Positions 44,214 to 50,830 of a DNA stretch of 61,081 bases are shown piece after piece (the stretch's first letter is position 1; each line of letters opens with the position of its first letter). Below the pieces are notes generated by a model. The model was not told the DNA's origin and made no database searches. It was given only the letters and a program-made list of their open reading frames with translations. Origin of the DNA: Deltaproteobacteria bacterium. Its GTDB lineage: Bacteria > Myxococcota_A > Polyangia > Polyangiales > JADJMO01. A program made the position numbers and the translations under genes. The stretch covers positions 1 to 61,081 of the forward strand of contig JACPFM010000117.1 in assembly GCA_016182965.1 (NCBI GenBank). The letters are read 5' to 3'.

Positions 44214-44996
44214 TCAGGCCGGGATGAACTGCTTGATGGCGGCGCGGATGCGCGCCTGCACCTCGGCCGGGACCTTCTTCTGCGCGACCGTGCGGCACGC
44301 GGTGAGCGCGTGCTGGAGCTCGGTGCAGGTCGCGTCGCAGTGCGGACAGCCGTCGAGGTGCGCTTGCATCTGCTCGCACGCGGTGGCGTCGAGATCGCCC
44401 TCGAGCTTCTGCGAGAAGATCGCCGCCACGTCGGGGCAGCTCGGCTTGGGGGGACCGAGCGACGCGCGGAGCTTGCGCTCGAGCGCGGAGCGCGCCCGAT
44501 GCAGGCGGCTCTTCATCGCGTCGATGGTGATGCCGAGGGCGGCCGCCGTCTCGTCGCCGCTGAGGCCCTCGACGTCGCGCAGCTGGAGCACCTCGCGGTG
44601 CTCGGGCGAGAGCGAGTCGATCGCGTCGGTGACGCGCTCGGCGAGCTGTCGCGTCTCGACGACCTGCTCGGGCGAGGGCGCCGTGGCGACGGGCTCGGGC
44701 GCGTCTTCGTCGCTGATGTGCGGCTGGTTCTTCTGCCCGCGGCGGCGACGGGCGCACGCCGTGCGGGCGAGGGTGAACACCCAGCTCGTCAGCGAGGAAC
44801 GGCCCTCGAAGCTCGGCAGGTTCTTGGTGATGGCCAGCAGCGTGTCCTGCATGATCTCGTCGGCGTCGGCGGCGTGGCGACACATCCGCATGCCGAAGCG
44901 GTGCACAGCCGGTGCGACCTCCTCGAGCAGAGTCGAGAGCGCCTTCGCATCACCTCGGCGCGCCCGTTCGATCGTCGCTTCGTCCACGGCAGCCAT
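44214..44996 (-). CDS. ECF sigma factor with C-terminal Cys-rich zinc-finger domain (CorE-like)
   Basis: 260 residues. Sigma region 2 covers about 8-80 (DADEIMQDTLLAITKNLPSF, SLTSWVFTLART), a linker 85-115, and region 4 about 117-175 (LSPEHREVLQLRDVEGLSGDE, then MKSRLHRARSAL). The C-terminal 75 residues hold Cys187, Cys207, His213, Cys217, Cys220, Cys224 and Cys234, including H-x3-C-x2-C as in anti-sigma zinc fingers. The order matches the metal-responsive CorE/ECF44 sigma factors of Myxococcus, in which this domain senses copper or other metals. GAGGAGG precedes the ATG. The MBL gene follows. Confidence 0.85.
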   Translation of the reverse strand: MAAVDEATIERARRGDAKALSTLLEEVAPAVHRFGMRMCRHAADADEIMQDTLLAITKNLPSFEGRSSLTSWVFTLARTACARRRRGQKNQPHISDEDAPEPVATAPSPEQVVETRQLAERVTDAIDSLSPEHREVLQLRDVEGLSGDETAAALGITIDAMKSRLHRARSALERKLRASLGPPKPSCPDVAAIFSQKLEGDLDATACEQMQAHLDGCPHCDATCTELQHALTACRTVAQKKVPAEVQARIRAAIKQFIPA

Positions 44997-45011
44997 CCTG
45001 ACGAATCCTCC

Positions 45012-47693
45012 TCACCCGTGAGCGTCACACGCCGAGAGCGTCACCCGAGCCCGAGGCGGGTCGAGCGAAGGTCCATACCATGCCGGATGACGCGCGCACG
45101 ATCCGTGCGCAAGGTCCCCGACGATGAAGCCGTGGGAGGCCTGCGCAGCTCGCCTCGGCACCCGTTCGGGCGCGACATGATCGAACGAAGGCACCCCACG
45201 GCCGAGCCGCGACGGTGCAGGTCGTCGCGCCTCGTCGAGTCCGCTCCCCGAATGCGGTAGATCCCTCGCGTGGCCTCCGAACCGCCGCCGCCTCGACCGG
45301 TTCCGCGGCCGCGGTTCTTCGTGGCGCTCCTGCTCGTCGCGTGCGGCGCGGCGCTGTTCGCGAGCGCGTTCCGCGTCGGCGTCGAGGCGGTGTTCGAGCG
45401 CGTGTTCCACGCGCCCAACGTCCTCGCCGCGTTCGAGCGGCTCCCGCTGTGGGCCCGCGTGGCGATCCCTGCGGTCGGCGGGCTCCTCGCGGGGCTCGCC
45501 AGCGAGCGCGCGCGCCGGCTGCAGGGGGGGCAGGGCGTCGGCGACGTCATGGAGGCGGTCGCGCTCGGAGGCCGCGAGGTCTCGCTCCCGGCCACGGCGT
45601 GGAAGGCGGCCGGCTCGTTCGGCGCGATCGTCTCCGGCGGCTCGATCGGGCGCGAGGGACCGATCATCCTCTTCGGAGGCGCGCTCGGATCGCGCCTCGG
45701 CGCCGCGCTGCGGATCAGCGCCATCCGCACGCGCGCGCTGATCGCCGCCGGCACCGCCGCCGGGTTCGCCGCCGCGTACAACACGCCGTTCGCCGCCGTG
45801 CTGTTCGTCGTCGAGGTCGTCACCGGCGTCGTCGCGCTCGGGATCGTGCTGCCGACGTTGATCGCCGCGGCGATCGCCACCGCGATCACCCGCTTCGTCG
45901 TCGGCCCCGGTCCGATCTACGGCCAGCACGCGTTCGCGATGCGCTCGGACGGCGAGCTGCTCATCCACCTCCTGCTCGGCGTCGCCGCGGGGCTCGTCGG
46001 CGTCGCGTTCGTGCGCATGCTCGGCGCGGGTGAGCGCGCGTTCGCGCGACTGCCCGTGGCGCGGCCTCTTCGGCCGGCGATCGGCGGCGCGATCGTCGGC
46101 GTGATCGCCTGCGCGCTCCCCACGGTGACCGGCAACGGTTACGAGGCCATCGCGCTCATCCTCGCGGGCAAGGTGGGCGTCGCGCTGCTCGCCATCCTGG
46201 TGATCGCGAAGGCCATCGCGACGACCTCCTCGGTGGGATCGGGCAGCCCGGGCGGCGTGTTCACGCCGTCGCTGTTCCTCGGCGCCGCGCTCGGCGCGAT
46301 GGTCGCGAGCGCGCTCGCGCGATTCTGGCCGGCGTTGCCGGTCGGTCCGGCCGGCGGGTACGCGCTCGTCGGCATGGCCGCGGTGGTGGCGGCGACCACG
46401 CACGCGCCGCTGATGTCGGCGGTGTTGGTGTTCGAGCTGTCGGGCGACTACGCGATCGTGCTCCCGCTGCTGGTCGCCACCAGCGCGGCGACCGCGGTCG
46501 CGCGCGAGCTGATGCCGTCGTCGATCTACATGCAGGAGCTCGAGCGCAAGGGCGTGCGCTGGAAGGTCACGCTCGACGGCCGAGTGGTCGAACGCAACGA
46601 GGAGTGAGGGGGCTCGAGAGCCGTCAGGAATTCCCCCGGACTGAAGTCCGGGCACCGACAGCCGGGCGAAGCCCTCCGGGCTACGAGCTGCTCGCTCTCG
46701 AGGAAGTGACGCGGTCGACGGGCCCGGTGAAGTCGCCGGCACCCCTGTTTCTTGGGCCCGTTCGCCGCTGGACGTCCTTGCGGCGACAGCCTCGAGCCAG
46801 TCTGGCGAGCCGGTGAAGTCCGAAGGACTTGAGGTGCAGTCGGTGCCCCGGACTTCAGTCCGGGGGCATTTCCGACGCGCGATCAGCACCGCGAGGGCGA
46901 GCCCCGCGACGCCGACGGCGACGAGCCGCGCCTCCGGACGGTGCAGCAGCCAGGGCGGCGCCTCCTTGACCAGGATGAACGTCCCGAGCGAGAGCACCAG
47001 CCCCGCGAAGCCGCGACGGAGCGTGTCGGCCGGGACCCTGCGCGTGAAGGCGGCGCCGACGAGCGCGCCGACGCTCGAGGTGGCGATCAGCGTGACGAGC
47101 AGCGCGACGTCGAGGTGGACCGACGCGGCGTGCGTGGCGAAGCCGGCGAGCGTCTGCATCGCGATCACCAGCAGCGACGTGCCGATCGCCCGCTTCATGT
47201 CGAGGCCGCCGAACAGCACCAGCGCGGGGACGACGAGGAACCCGCCGCCGGCGCCGAGCAGTCCGGCCATGCCGCCGACGAGCGCGCCGACCAGCAGCGC
47301 CTTCGTCGTCGACGGGCGCCCCGGCTGGGCGCCTCTTTCCTTCGCCCCGCGCAGCATCCTGGTCGCGGTCACGATCATCAGCGCGGCGAACCCCGCGAGG
47401 AGCACTCCGGCCGGGAGCAGCCGGCCCACGCGCGCGCCGCCGAGCGCGCCGAGCATGCCGGCAGCGCCGAAGAGCGCCGCGGTGCGGTAGTCGATGCGCT
47501 TGGCGCGCGCGTGCGCCCAAACGCTCACGAGGCTCGTGGCGCCGACGACGAGCAGCGACTGCGCGATCGCCGCGCGCGGCTCGACGCGCAGCACGTACAC
47601 GAGCAGCGGGAGCATGAGGATCGAGCCGCCGCCGCCGAGCAGCCCGAGCGTGAGCCCGACGAGGAGCGAGAGCGCGGCGGCGAGGACCAACAT
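45012..47693 (-). CDS. TauE/SafE sulfite-exporter-family permease whose frame runs on without a stop
   Basis: From ATG 47693, residues 1-275 are a standard TauE/SafE permease: eight or so hydrophobic helices, LTLGLLGGGGSILMLPLL in the first repeat and GMAGLLGAGGGFLVVPALV in the second. At residue 276 (base about 46868) the frame enters the palindromic end of the 234-bp element at 46633 and stays open for another 618 codons, to 45012, antisense to the whole ClC gene. That tail is Arg/His/Asp-rich and not protein-like. The functional protein is probably the first 275 to 330 residues. Substrate sulfite, sulfoacetate or another organosulfonate is a family inference. Confidence 0.6.
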   Translation of the reverse strand: MLVLAAALSLLVGLTLGLLGGGGSILMLPLLVYVLRVEPRAAIAQSLLVVGATSLVSVWAHARAKRIDYRTAALFGAAGMLGALGGARVGRLLPAGVLLAGFAALMIVTATRMLRGAKERGAQPGRPSTTKALLVGALVGGMAGLLGAGGGFLVVPALVLFGGLDMKRAIGTSLLVIAMQTLAGFATHAASVHLDVALLVTLIATSSVGALVGAAFTRRVPADTLRRGFAGLVLSLGTFILVKEAPPWLLHRPEARLVAVGVAGLALAVLIARRKCPRTEVRGTDCTSSPSDFTGSPDWLEAVAARTSSGERAQETGVPATSPGPSTASLPRERAARSPEGFARLSVPGLQSGGIPDGSRAPSLLVAFDHSAVERDLPAHALALELLHVDRRRHQLARDRGRRAGGDQQREHDRVVARQLEHQHRRHQRRVRGRRHHRGHADERVPAGRTDRQRRPESRERARDHRAERGAEEQRRREHAARAARSHRGGRRDGLRDHQDGEQRDAHLAREDERDGLVTVAGHRGERAGDHADDRAADRRPKRPRHGQSRERALTRAEHAHERDADEPRGDAEQEVDEQLAVRAHRERVLAVDRTGADDEAGDRGGDRRGDQRRQHDPERDDAGDDLDDEQHGGERRVVRGGEPGGGAGGDQRARADGADPQRGAEARSERASEEDDRSLAPDRAAGDDRAERAGRLPRRGRERDLAASERDRLHDVADALPPLQPARALAGEPREEPADRRDRHAGPQREPLERGEDVGRVEHALEHRLDADAERAREQRRAARDEQERHEEPRPRNRSRRRRFGGHARDLPHSGSGLDEARRPAPSRLGRGVPSFDHVAPERVPRRAAQASHGFIVGDLAHGSCARHPAWYGPSLDPPRARVTLSACDAHG
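45270..46607 (+). CDS. ClC-family chloride channel/transporter
   Basis: 445 residues from GTG 45270. Polytopic, with the three ClC anion-path motifs: GSGSPGG (usually GSGIP) near 330, GGSIGREGP near 128-136 with the gating glutamate, and GxFxP as GVFTPSLF near 340. The C-terminal MQELERKG is followed by a short tail without CBS domains. It moves Cl-, with or without proton coupling, across the inner membrane; whether channel or exchanger is not clear. It lies divergent from the sigma factor across a 273-bp spacer in which no other gene is seen. Confidence 0.88.
   Translation: MASEPPPPRPVPRPRFFVALLLVACGAALFASAFRVGVEAVFERVFHAPNVLAAFERLPLWARVAIPAVGGLLAGLASERARRLQGGQGVGDVMEAVALGGREVSLPATAWKAAGSFGAIVSGGSIGREGPIILFGGALGSRLGAALRISAIRTRALIAAGTAAGFAAAYNTPFAAVLFVVEVVTGVVALGIVLPTLIAAAIATAITRFVVGPGPIYGQHAFAMRSDGELLIHLLLGVAAGLVGVAFVRMLGAGERAFARLPVARPLRPAIGGAIVGVIACALPTVTGNGYEAIALILAGKVGVALLAILVIAKAIATTSSVGSGSPGGVFTPSLFLGAALGAMVASALARFWPALPVGPAGGYALVGMAAVVAATTHAPLMSAVLVFELSGDYAIVLPLLVATSAATAVARELMPSSIYMQELERKGVRWKVTLDGRVVERNEE
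46633..46866. mobile_element. 234-bp MITE-like element with palindromic terminal inverted repeats
   Basis: The ends are inverted copies of one sequence: left 46633-46659 starts CCCCCGGACTGAAGTCCGGG and ends CACCGAC; right 46839-46866 is its reverse complement with one extra G. Each end is itself a hairpin (CCCGGACT-GA-AGTCCGGG). The interior has another hairpin (AGCCGGGCGAAGCCCTCCGG) and no ORF. It sits between the ClC stop and the TauE gene, and its right end forms the TauE reading frame's last codons. No clear target-site duplication is visible. A related end sequence occurs at 60896. Confidence 0.65.
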
Positions 47694-47856
47694 CGCTCGC
47701 GAGCAACAGCACGTGACGTGCCGCGGCTCCGCCAAGGACAAACGGGCGGTTCCTCGCGCGATCCCGGTGTTTCACCTGTTTCCATGTGTTTCACGTGTTT
47801 CGGCGTTTCGGGCGTGCGCGCTTGACGGCGGGGCCACGCGACGCGAAGCCGGTGCG

Positions 47857-48798
47857 GTGACCGAAGTCCCTCGCGAGGCGCTCGACACGATCACCGCCGC
47901 GGTCGACGCCATCGAGCGCCGCTGGGCGGCCGCGACCATCGACGAGCTGCGCGACGGGTCGGCCACCGTCGTCGTCGCCGATCCGCTGCTCGGCGTGCTC
48001 GACCGCCACCGCGAGCTCCTCGCCGCCCGCGCGAGAGAGCCGGGGCTGGCCCGCGCGCTCTCGGTGCGGGTCTTGCGGGTGTTGCAGGCGAAGCACCAGT
48101 TCCTCGAGCTCGACCTCTCCGCGCTCGACGATCTCCACGCCCGCACGCTCGACGCGCTCGCCCACGCGTTCTCCGAGCAGCGCGCAGTCAGCACTCCCGA
48201 GGCGCTCGCGCACGCGGTGGCGAGCGCGCTCGCCGCCCATCAGCGCGCGATCGCGGCCCTGATCGCGCACCTCCCTCCGCGCGAGGTGCTGTGCTCCGAG
48301 TACTCGCCGTCGCTGCAGCTGTCGCTCCTCTCGCTCGACCCGCAGCAGCTCGCCGAGCCGATCCTCGATCTCGGGTGCGGCGAGCACGCCCGCCTCGTCG
48401 AGGCGCTGCGCGCGCAGGGCAAGGAGGCGTTCGGCGTCGATCGCTTGGCGACGCACGGGCCGTGGGTCGCGCAGGAGGACTGGTTCGGCTACCGCCTCGA
48501 GCCGGCGCGCTTCGGCACGATCATCTCGCACCTCGGCTTCACGAATCACTTCCTCCACCACCACCTGCGCGGCAGCGACGAGGCGTTCCGCTACGCGCGC
48601 CGGTACATGGAGGTCCTGCGCGCGCTCGCCCCGGGCGGGGTCTTCGCGTACGCGCCGGGCGTGCCGTTCGTCGAGCAGCACCTGCCGGGCGCGCAGTACG
48701 TCGTGCGCCGGCACGAGATCACCGTCGAGCCGCCGGCGTGGGCGAAGGGCCGCGTCGAGCTGCCGACGTACGCGTGCCACGTGCGTCGTGTCGCGTAG
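47857..48798 (+). CDS. class I SAM-dependent methyltransferase-like protein
   Basis: 313 residues from GTG 47857. The N-terminal 155 residues are helical and Ala-rich. The C-terminal half is Rossmann-like with motif I ILDLGCGEHARLVEAL near 170-185, an acidic strand end (EAFGVDRL), and a following ISHLGFTNHFLHHHL segment instead of the usual motif IV. Methyl acceptor unknown. Its TAG stop codon (48796-48798) is also the first three bases of a heptamer repeat array, so the array begins exactly at the gene's end. Confidence 0.75.
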   Translation: MTEVPREALDTITAAVDAIERRWAAATIDELRDGSATVVVADPLLGVLDRHRELLAARAREPGLARALSVRVLRVLQAKHQFLELDLSALDDLHARTLDALAHAFSEQRAVSTPEALAHAVASALAAHQRAIAALIAHLPPREVLCSEYSPSLQLSLLSLDPQQLAEPILDLGCGEHARLVEALRAQGKEAFGVDRLATHGPWVAQEDWFGYRLEPARFGTIISHLGFTNHFLHHHLRGSDEAFRYARRYMEVLRALAPGGVFAYAPGVPFVEQHLPGAQYVVRRHEITVEPPAWAKGRVELPTYACHVRRVA

Positions 48799-48830
48799 AG
48801 TCTAGAGTCTAGAGTCTAGAGTCTAGAGTC
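48796..48830. repeat. TAGAGTC heptamer array beginning at a stop codon
   Basis: Five exact TAGAGTC units. The first TAG is the methyltransferase stop codon. CTAG gives TAG on both strands, so all six frames are closed within three units. It faces a TGACGAC array at 48886 across 55 bases; the two arrays are of different sequence type. Confidence 0.88.
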
Positions 48831-48885
48831 TGCCGTGACGGTCGCGATTCTCGAGCTGTCTCGCTGCATGCGGTGGCGCACGGGC

Positions 48886-48913
48886 TGACGACTGACGACT
48901 GACGACTGACGAC
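48886..48913. repeat. TGACGAC heptamer array adjoining a stop codon
   Basis: Four exact TGACGAC units ending at 48913, immediately before the stop codon of the minus-strand PAP2 gene (48914-48916). TGA occurs in all three plus-strand frames, closing plus-strand read-through toward the PAP2 gene. Confidence 0.88.
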
Positions 48914-49783
48914 TCAGAAGAGACCGACCCAATCGATCCCGATCGAGTGCGCGCTCGCGCGCGGCGCCGGGGTTCCGAGCTTCGGCGATCTGTAGTGGAG
49001 GAGCTTCGGGATGAGATAGCCCGTCGCGCCGCCGACCAGGGCGCCGGCGAGGATGTCGGTCGTGTAGTGGTTGTCGGCGATGAGGCGGCCGACGCCGACG
49101 CCGGTCGTCACCGCGATGCCGACCGCGCACGCGGCGGCGTCGGCGGCCGGGCTCCCGTAGAGCGAGAGGTTCGCGTGGTGGGTGCACGTCACCGCGGCGC
49201 CCGCCGCGGCGAGCGCGACGTGTCCGCTCACGAGGCTGGTGGTGCCGCTGGCACCGTGCTCGCGGCACTGCTCGACGTTGCCGGTCGCCTCCATGCAGTC
49301 CCACACGTACGGTCGCGCGCGACGTAGCAGCGTCTCGCTGACGCGGAACACGAACCCGGTGACCGCGAAGACCTCGAGGTTGATGAGCGTCATCTGCAGC
49401 GCGACGTCGGGGCTCCGTCGCGCCAGCGGCACCGCGAGCCCGTCGATCAGGAGCGGGTACGCGATCATCGTGTAGTAGGCCCACGTGCTCGACTGCTGCC
49501 AGAAGTCGCGCTCCGCTTCGCTGTCGTATTTGAACGAGCGGCGCATCGCGCCGTCGAACAGCACGGGCCGGCCCCACGTCGGCGCGACGCCCTTGGTCAC
49601 GTACAAGGTCACGAGCCCCGCCGCGGCGACCGTGGTCACGACGGCCTCGCTCACGCGGAAGCGCGGCCATGCGTCGTCCCATCGGAGCTGCGCTCCGTGT
49701 GTCGCGGGCTCGGCTCCATGCGCGGGAGCGGTGACCAGCAAAGCACCGAGCGCACCGATGGCGCCGAGGGTCCACTTCGTCAC
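48914..49783 (-). CDS. PAP2-family membrane phosphatase
   Basis: About 289 residues from GTG 49783; another GTG at 49819 would add 12. A signal or anchor segment (TLGAIGALGALLVTAPAHG) is followed by several hydrophobic helices. PAP2 motifs: motif 1 region RRARPYV near 155-161, motif 2 TSLVSGHVALAAA with catalytic His near 188, motif 3 RLIADNHYTTDILAG with a His in place of the usual spacing partner. Enzymes of this family dephosphorylate lipid phosphates such as undecaprenyl diphosphate. The gene's stop codon abuts the heptamer array. Confidence 0.85.
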   Translation of the reverse strand: MTKWTLGAIGALGALLVTAPAHGAEPATHGAQLRWDDAWPRFRVSEAVVTTVAAAGLVTLYVTKGVAPTWGRPVLFDGAMRRSFKYDSEAERDFWQQSSTWAYYTMIAYPLLIDGLAVPLARRSPDVALQMTLINLEVFAVTGFVFRVSETLLRRARPYVWDCMEATGNVEQCREHGASGTTSLVSGHVALAAAGAAVTCTHHANLSLYGSPAADAAACAVGIAVTTGVGVGRLIADNHYTTDILAGALVGGATGYLIPKLLHYRSPKLGTPAPRASAHSIGIDWVGLF

Positions 49784-49860
49784 CTCGTGTCCGATGCACG
49801 ACGCCGCAATTGCGTGCACCGCGGGTTGCGCACGAGGCGTTTGACCGCAATCCTGTCGGG

Positions 49861-50826
49861 ATGAGGTCCCGTAGCCTGCTTGTTCTGGTGGCGTTGGCCG
49901 CGTCGGCGACCGCGTGCGCGGCCGGCGAGGACGACTCCGGGTGGACGGCGCCCCAGGACGACGCCGCCGCCGACACGGCCACCGACACGGCCACCGACGA
50001 GGCGGCCGACAGCGAGCTCCCCGACACGACGCTCGCCGACTCGGGCTCGGAAGACTCCGCCGTTCTCGACACGAGCGTGGCCGAGTCCGGCGCCGAGGCG
50101 GCGACCGACACGGGCGTCGTCGACACCGGCGTCGTCGACACGGGCGTCGTCGACACGGGCGCCGCCGACACCGGCGTCGTCGACACCGGCGCCGTCGACA
50201 CCGGCGCGGTCGATACGGGCTTGGTCGACACGGGAGTGGTCGACACGGGAGTGGTCGACACGGGAGTGGTCGACACGGGAGTGGTCGACACGGGAGTCGT
50301 CGACACCGGCTGTCCGATCGACACCGTCACGTCGTGCGGCACCTGCGGTCGCGCGTGCTCCACGACCAACGTCGCCACCCGCGCGTGCGCGTCGAGCCTG
50401 TGCACCTCGTCGTGCAGCGCGGGCTTCGTGAACTGCGCGTTCCCCTCGGCGCCGGCGGCCGACGACGGGTGCGAGTGCGAGGGCAACGCGTGCTGCGGCC
50501 CGAGCTGCCAGACCAAGCACCCGAACGGGGTCGGGCAGTTCTACTTCGACTGCCGCGCGCTCGGCACCCCGGGCAGCCCGACGACCTACACGCTGGCGAT
50601 GGCCGAGGCGGCGCGCGCCGCGTGGCCGCCGAGCGGCACCGACGGCGCCGGCACCTGCGGCGTGGGCGCCAAGGCGGCGCTCTGCGTGTCGCGCCAGACC
50701 GCGAGCTCGTGCGCCGTGTGGTGCTACACCAACACGGTCGCGGGATACATGTACGCGAACACCACGAGCACCGCCTGCTACTGCCCCGACCCCGACGTCC
50801 CCGCCTCGCTCATGCCGTGGCGATGA
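49861..50826 (+). CDS. lipoprotein with DTGVV pentapeptide tandem repeat and Cys-rich domain
   Basis: 321 residues. Lipobox TAC near residue 19. Then an acidic, disordered stalk of about 130 residues, containing 14 tandem units of D-T-G-x-x (bases 50107-50310). A C-terminal domain of about 170 residues follows with some 18 cysteines (TSCGTCGRACSTT, CECEGNACCGPSCQ). The stalk probably lifts a disulfide-rich head away from the outer membrane, a common design in this group. No enzymatic motif. It is divergent from the PAP2 gene. Confidence 0.7.
   Translation: MRSRSLLVLVALAASATACAAGEDDSGWTAPQDDAAADTATDTATDEAADSELPDTTLADSGSEDSAVLDTSVAESGAEAATDTGVVDTGVVDTGVVDTGAADTGVVDTGAVDTGAVDTGLVDTGVVDTGVVDTGVVDTGVVDTGVVDTGCPIDTVTSCGTCGRACSTTNVATRACASSLCTSSCSAGFVNCAFPSAPAADDGCECEGNACCGPSCQTKHPNGVGQFYFDCRALGTPGSPTTYTLAMAEAARAAWPPSGTDGAGTCGVGAKAALCVSRQTASSCAVWCYTNTVAGYMYANTTSTACYCPDPDVPASLMPWR
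50107..50310 (+). repeat. 15-bp in-frame tandem repeat coding for DTGVV units
   Basis: Fourteen 15-bp units fill 204 bases. Units from about 50220 to 50300 are identical or nearly so (GTCGACACGGGAGTG), while the earlier ones are more diverged. This indicates recent expansion at one end, typical of a variable-number tandem repeat that changes stalk length without breaking the frame. Confidence 0.85.
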
Positions 50827-50830
50827 GCCG

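Noticed and set aside
47761..47815. Imperfect TGTTTCAC-type repeats before the methyltransferase gene
   Set aside because: Spacing varies from 7 to 10 bases and copies diverge; this could be a weak operator cluster but is too irregular to list as a feature.
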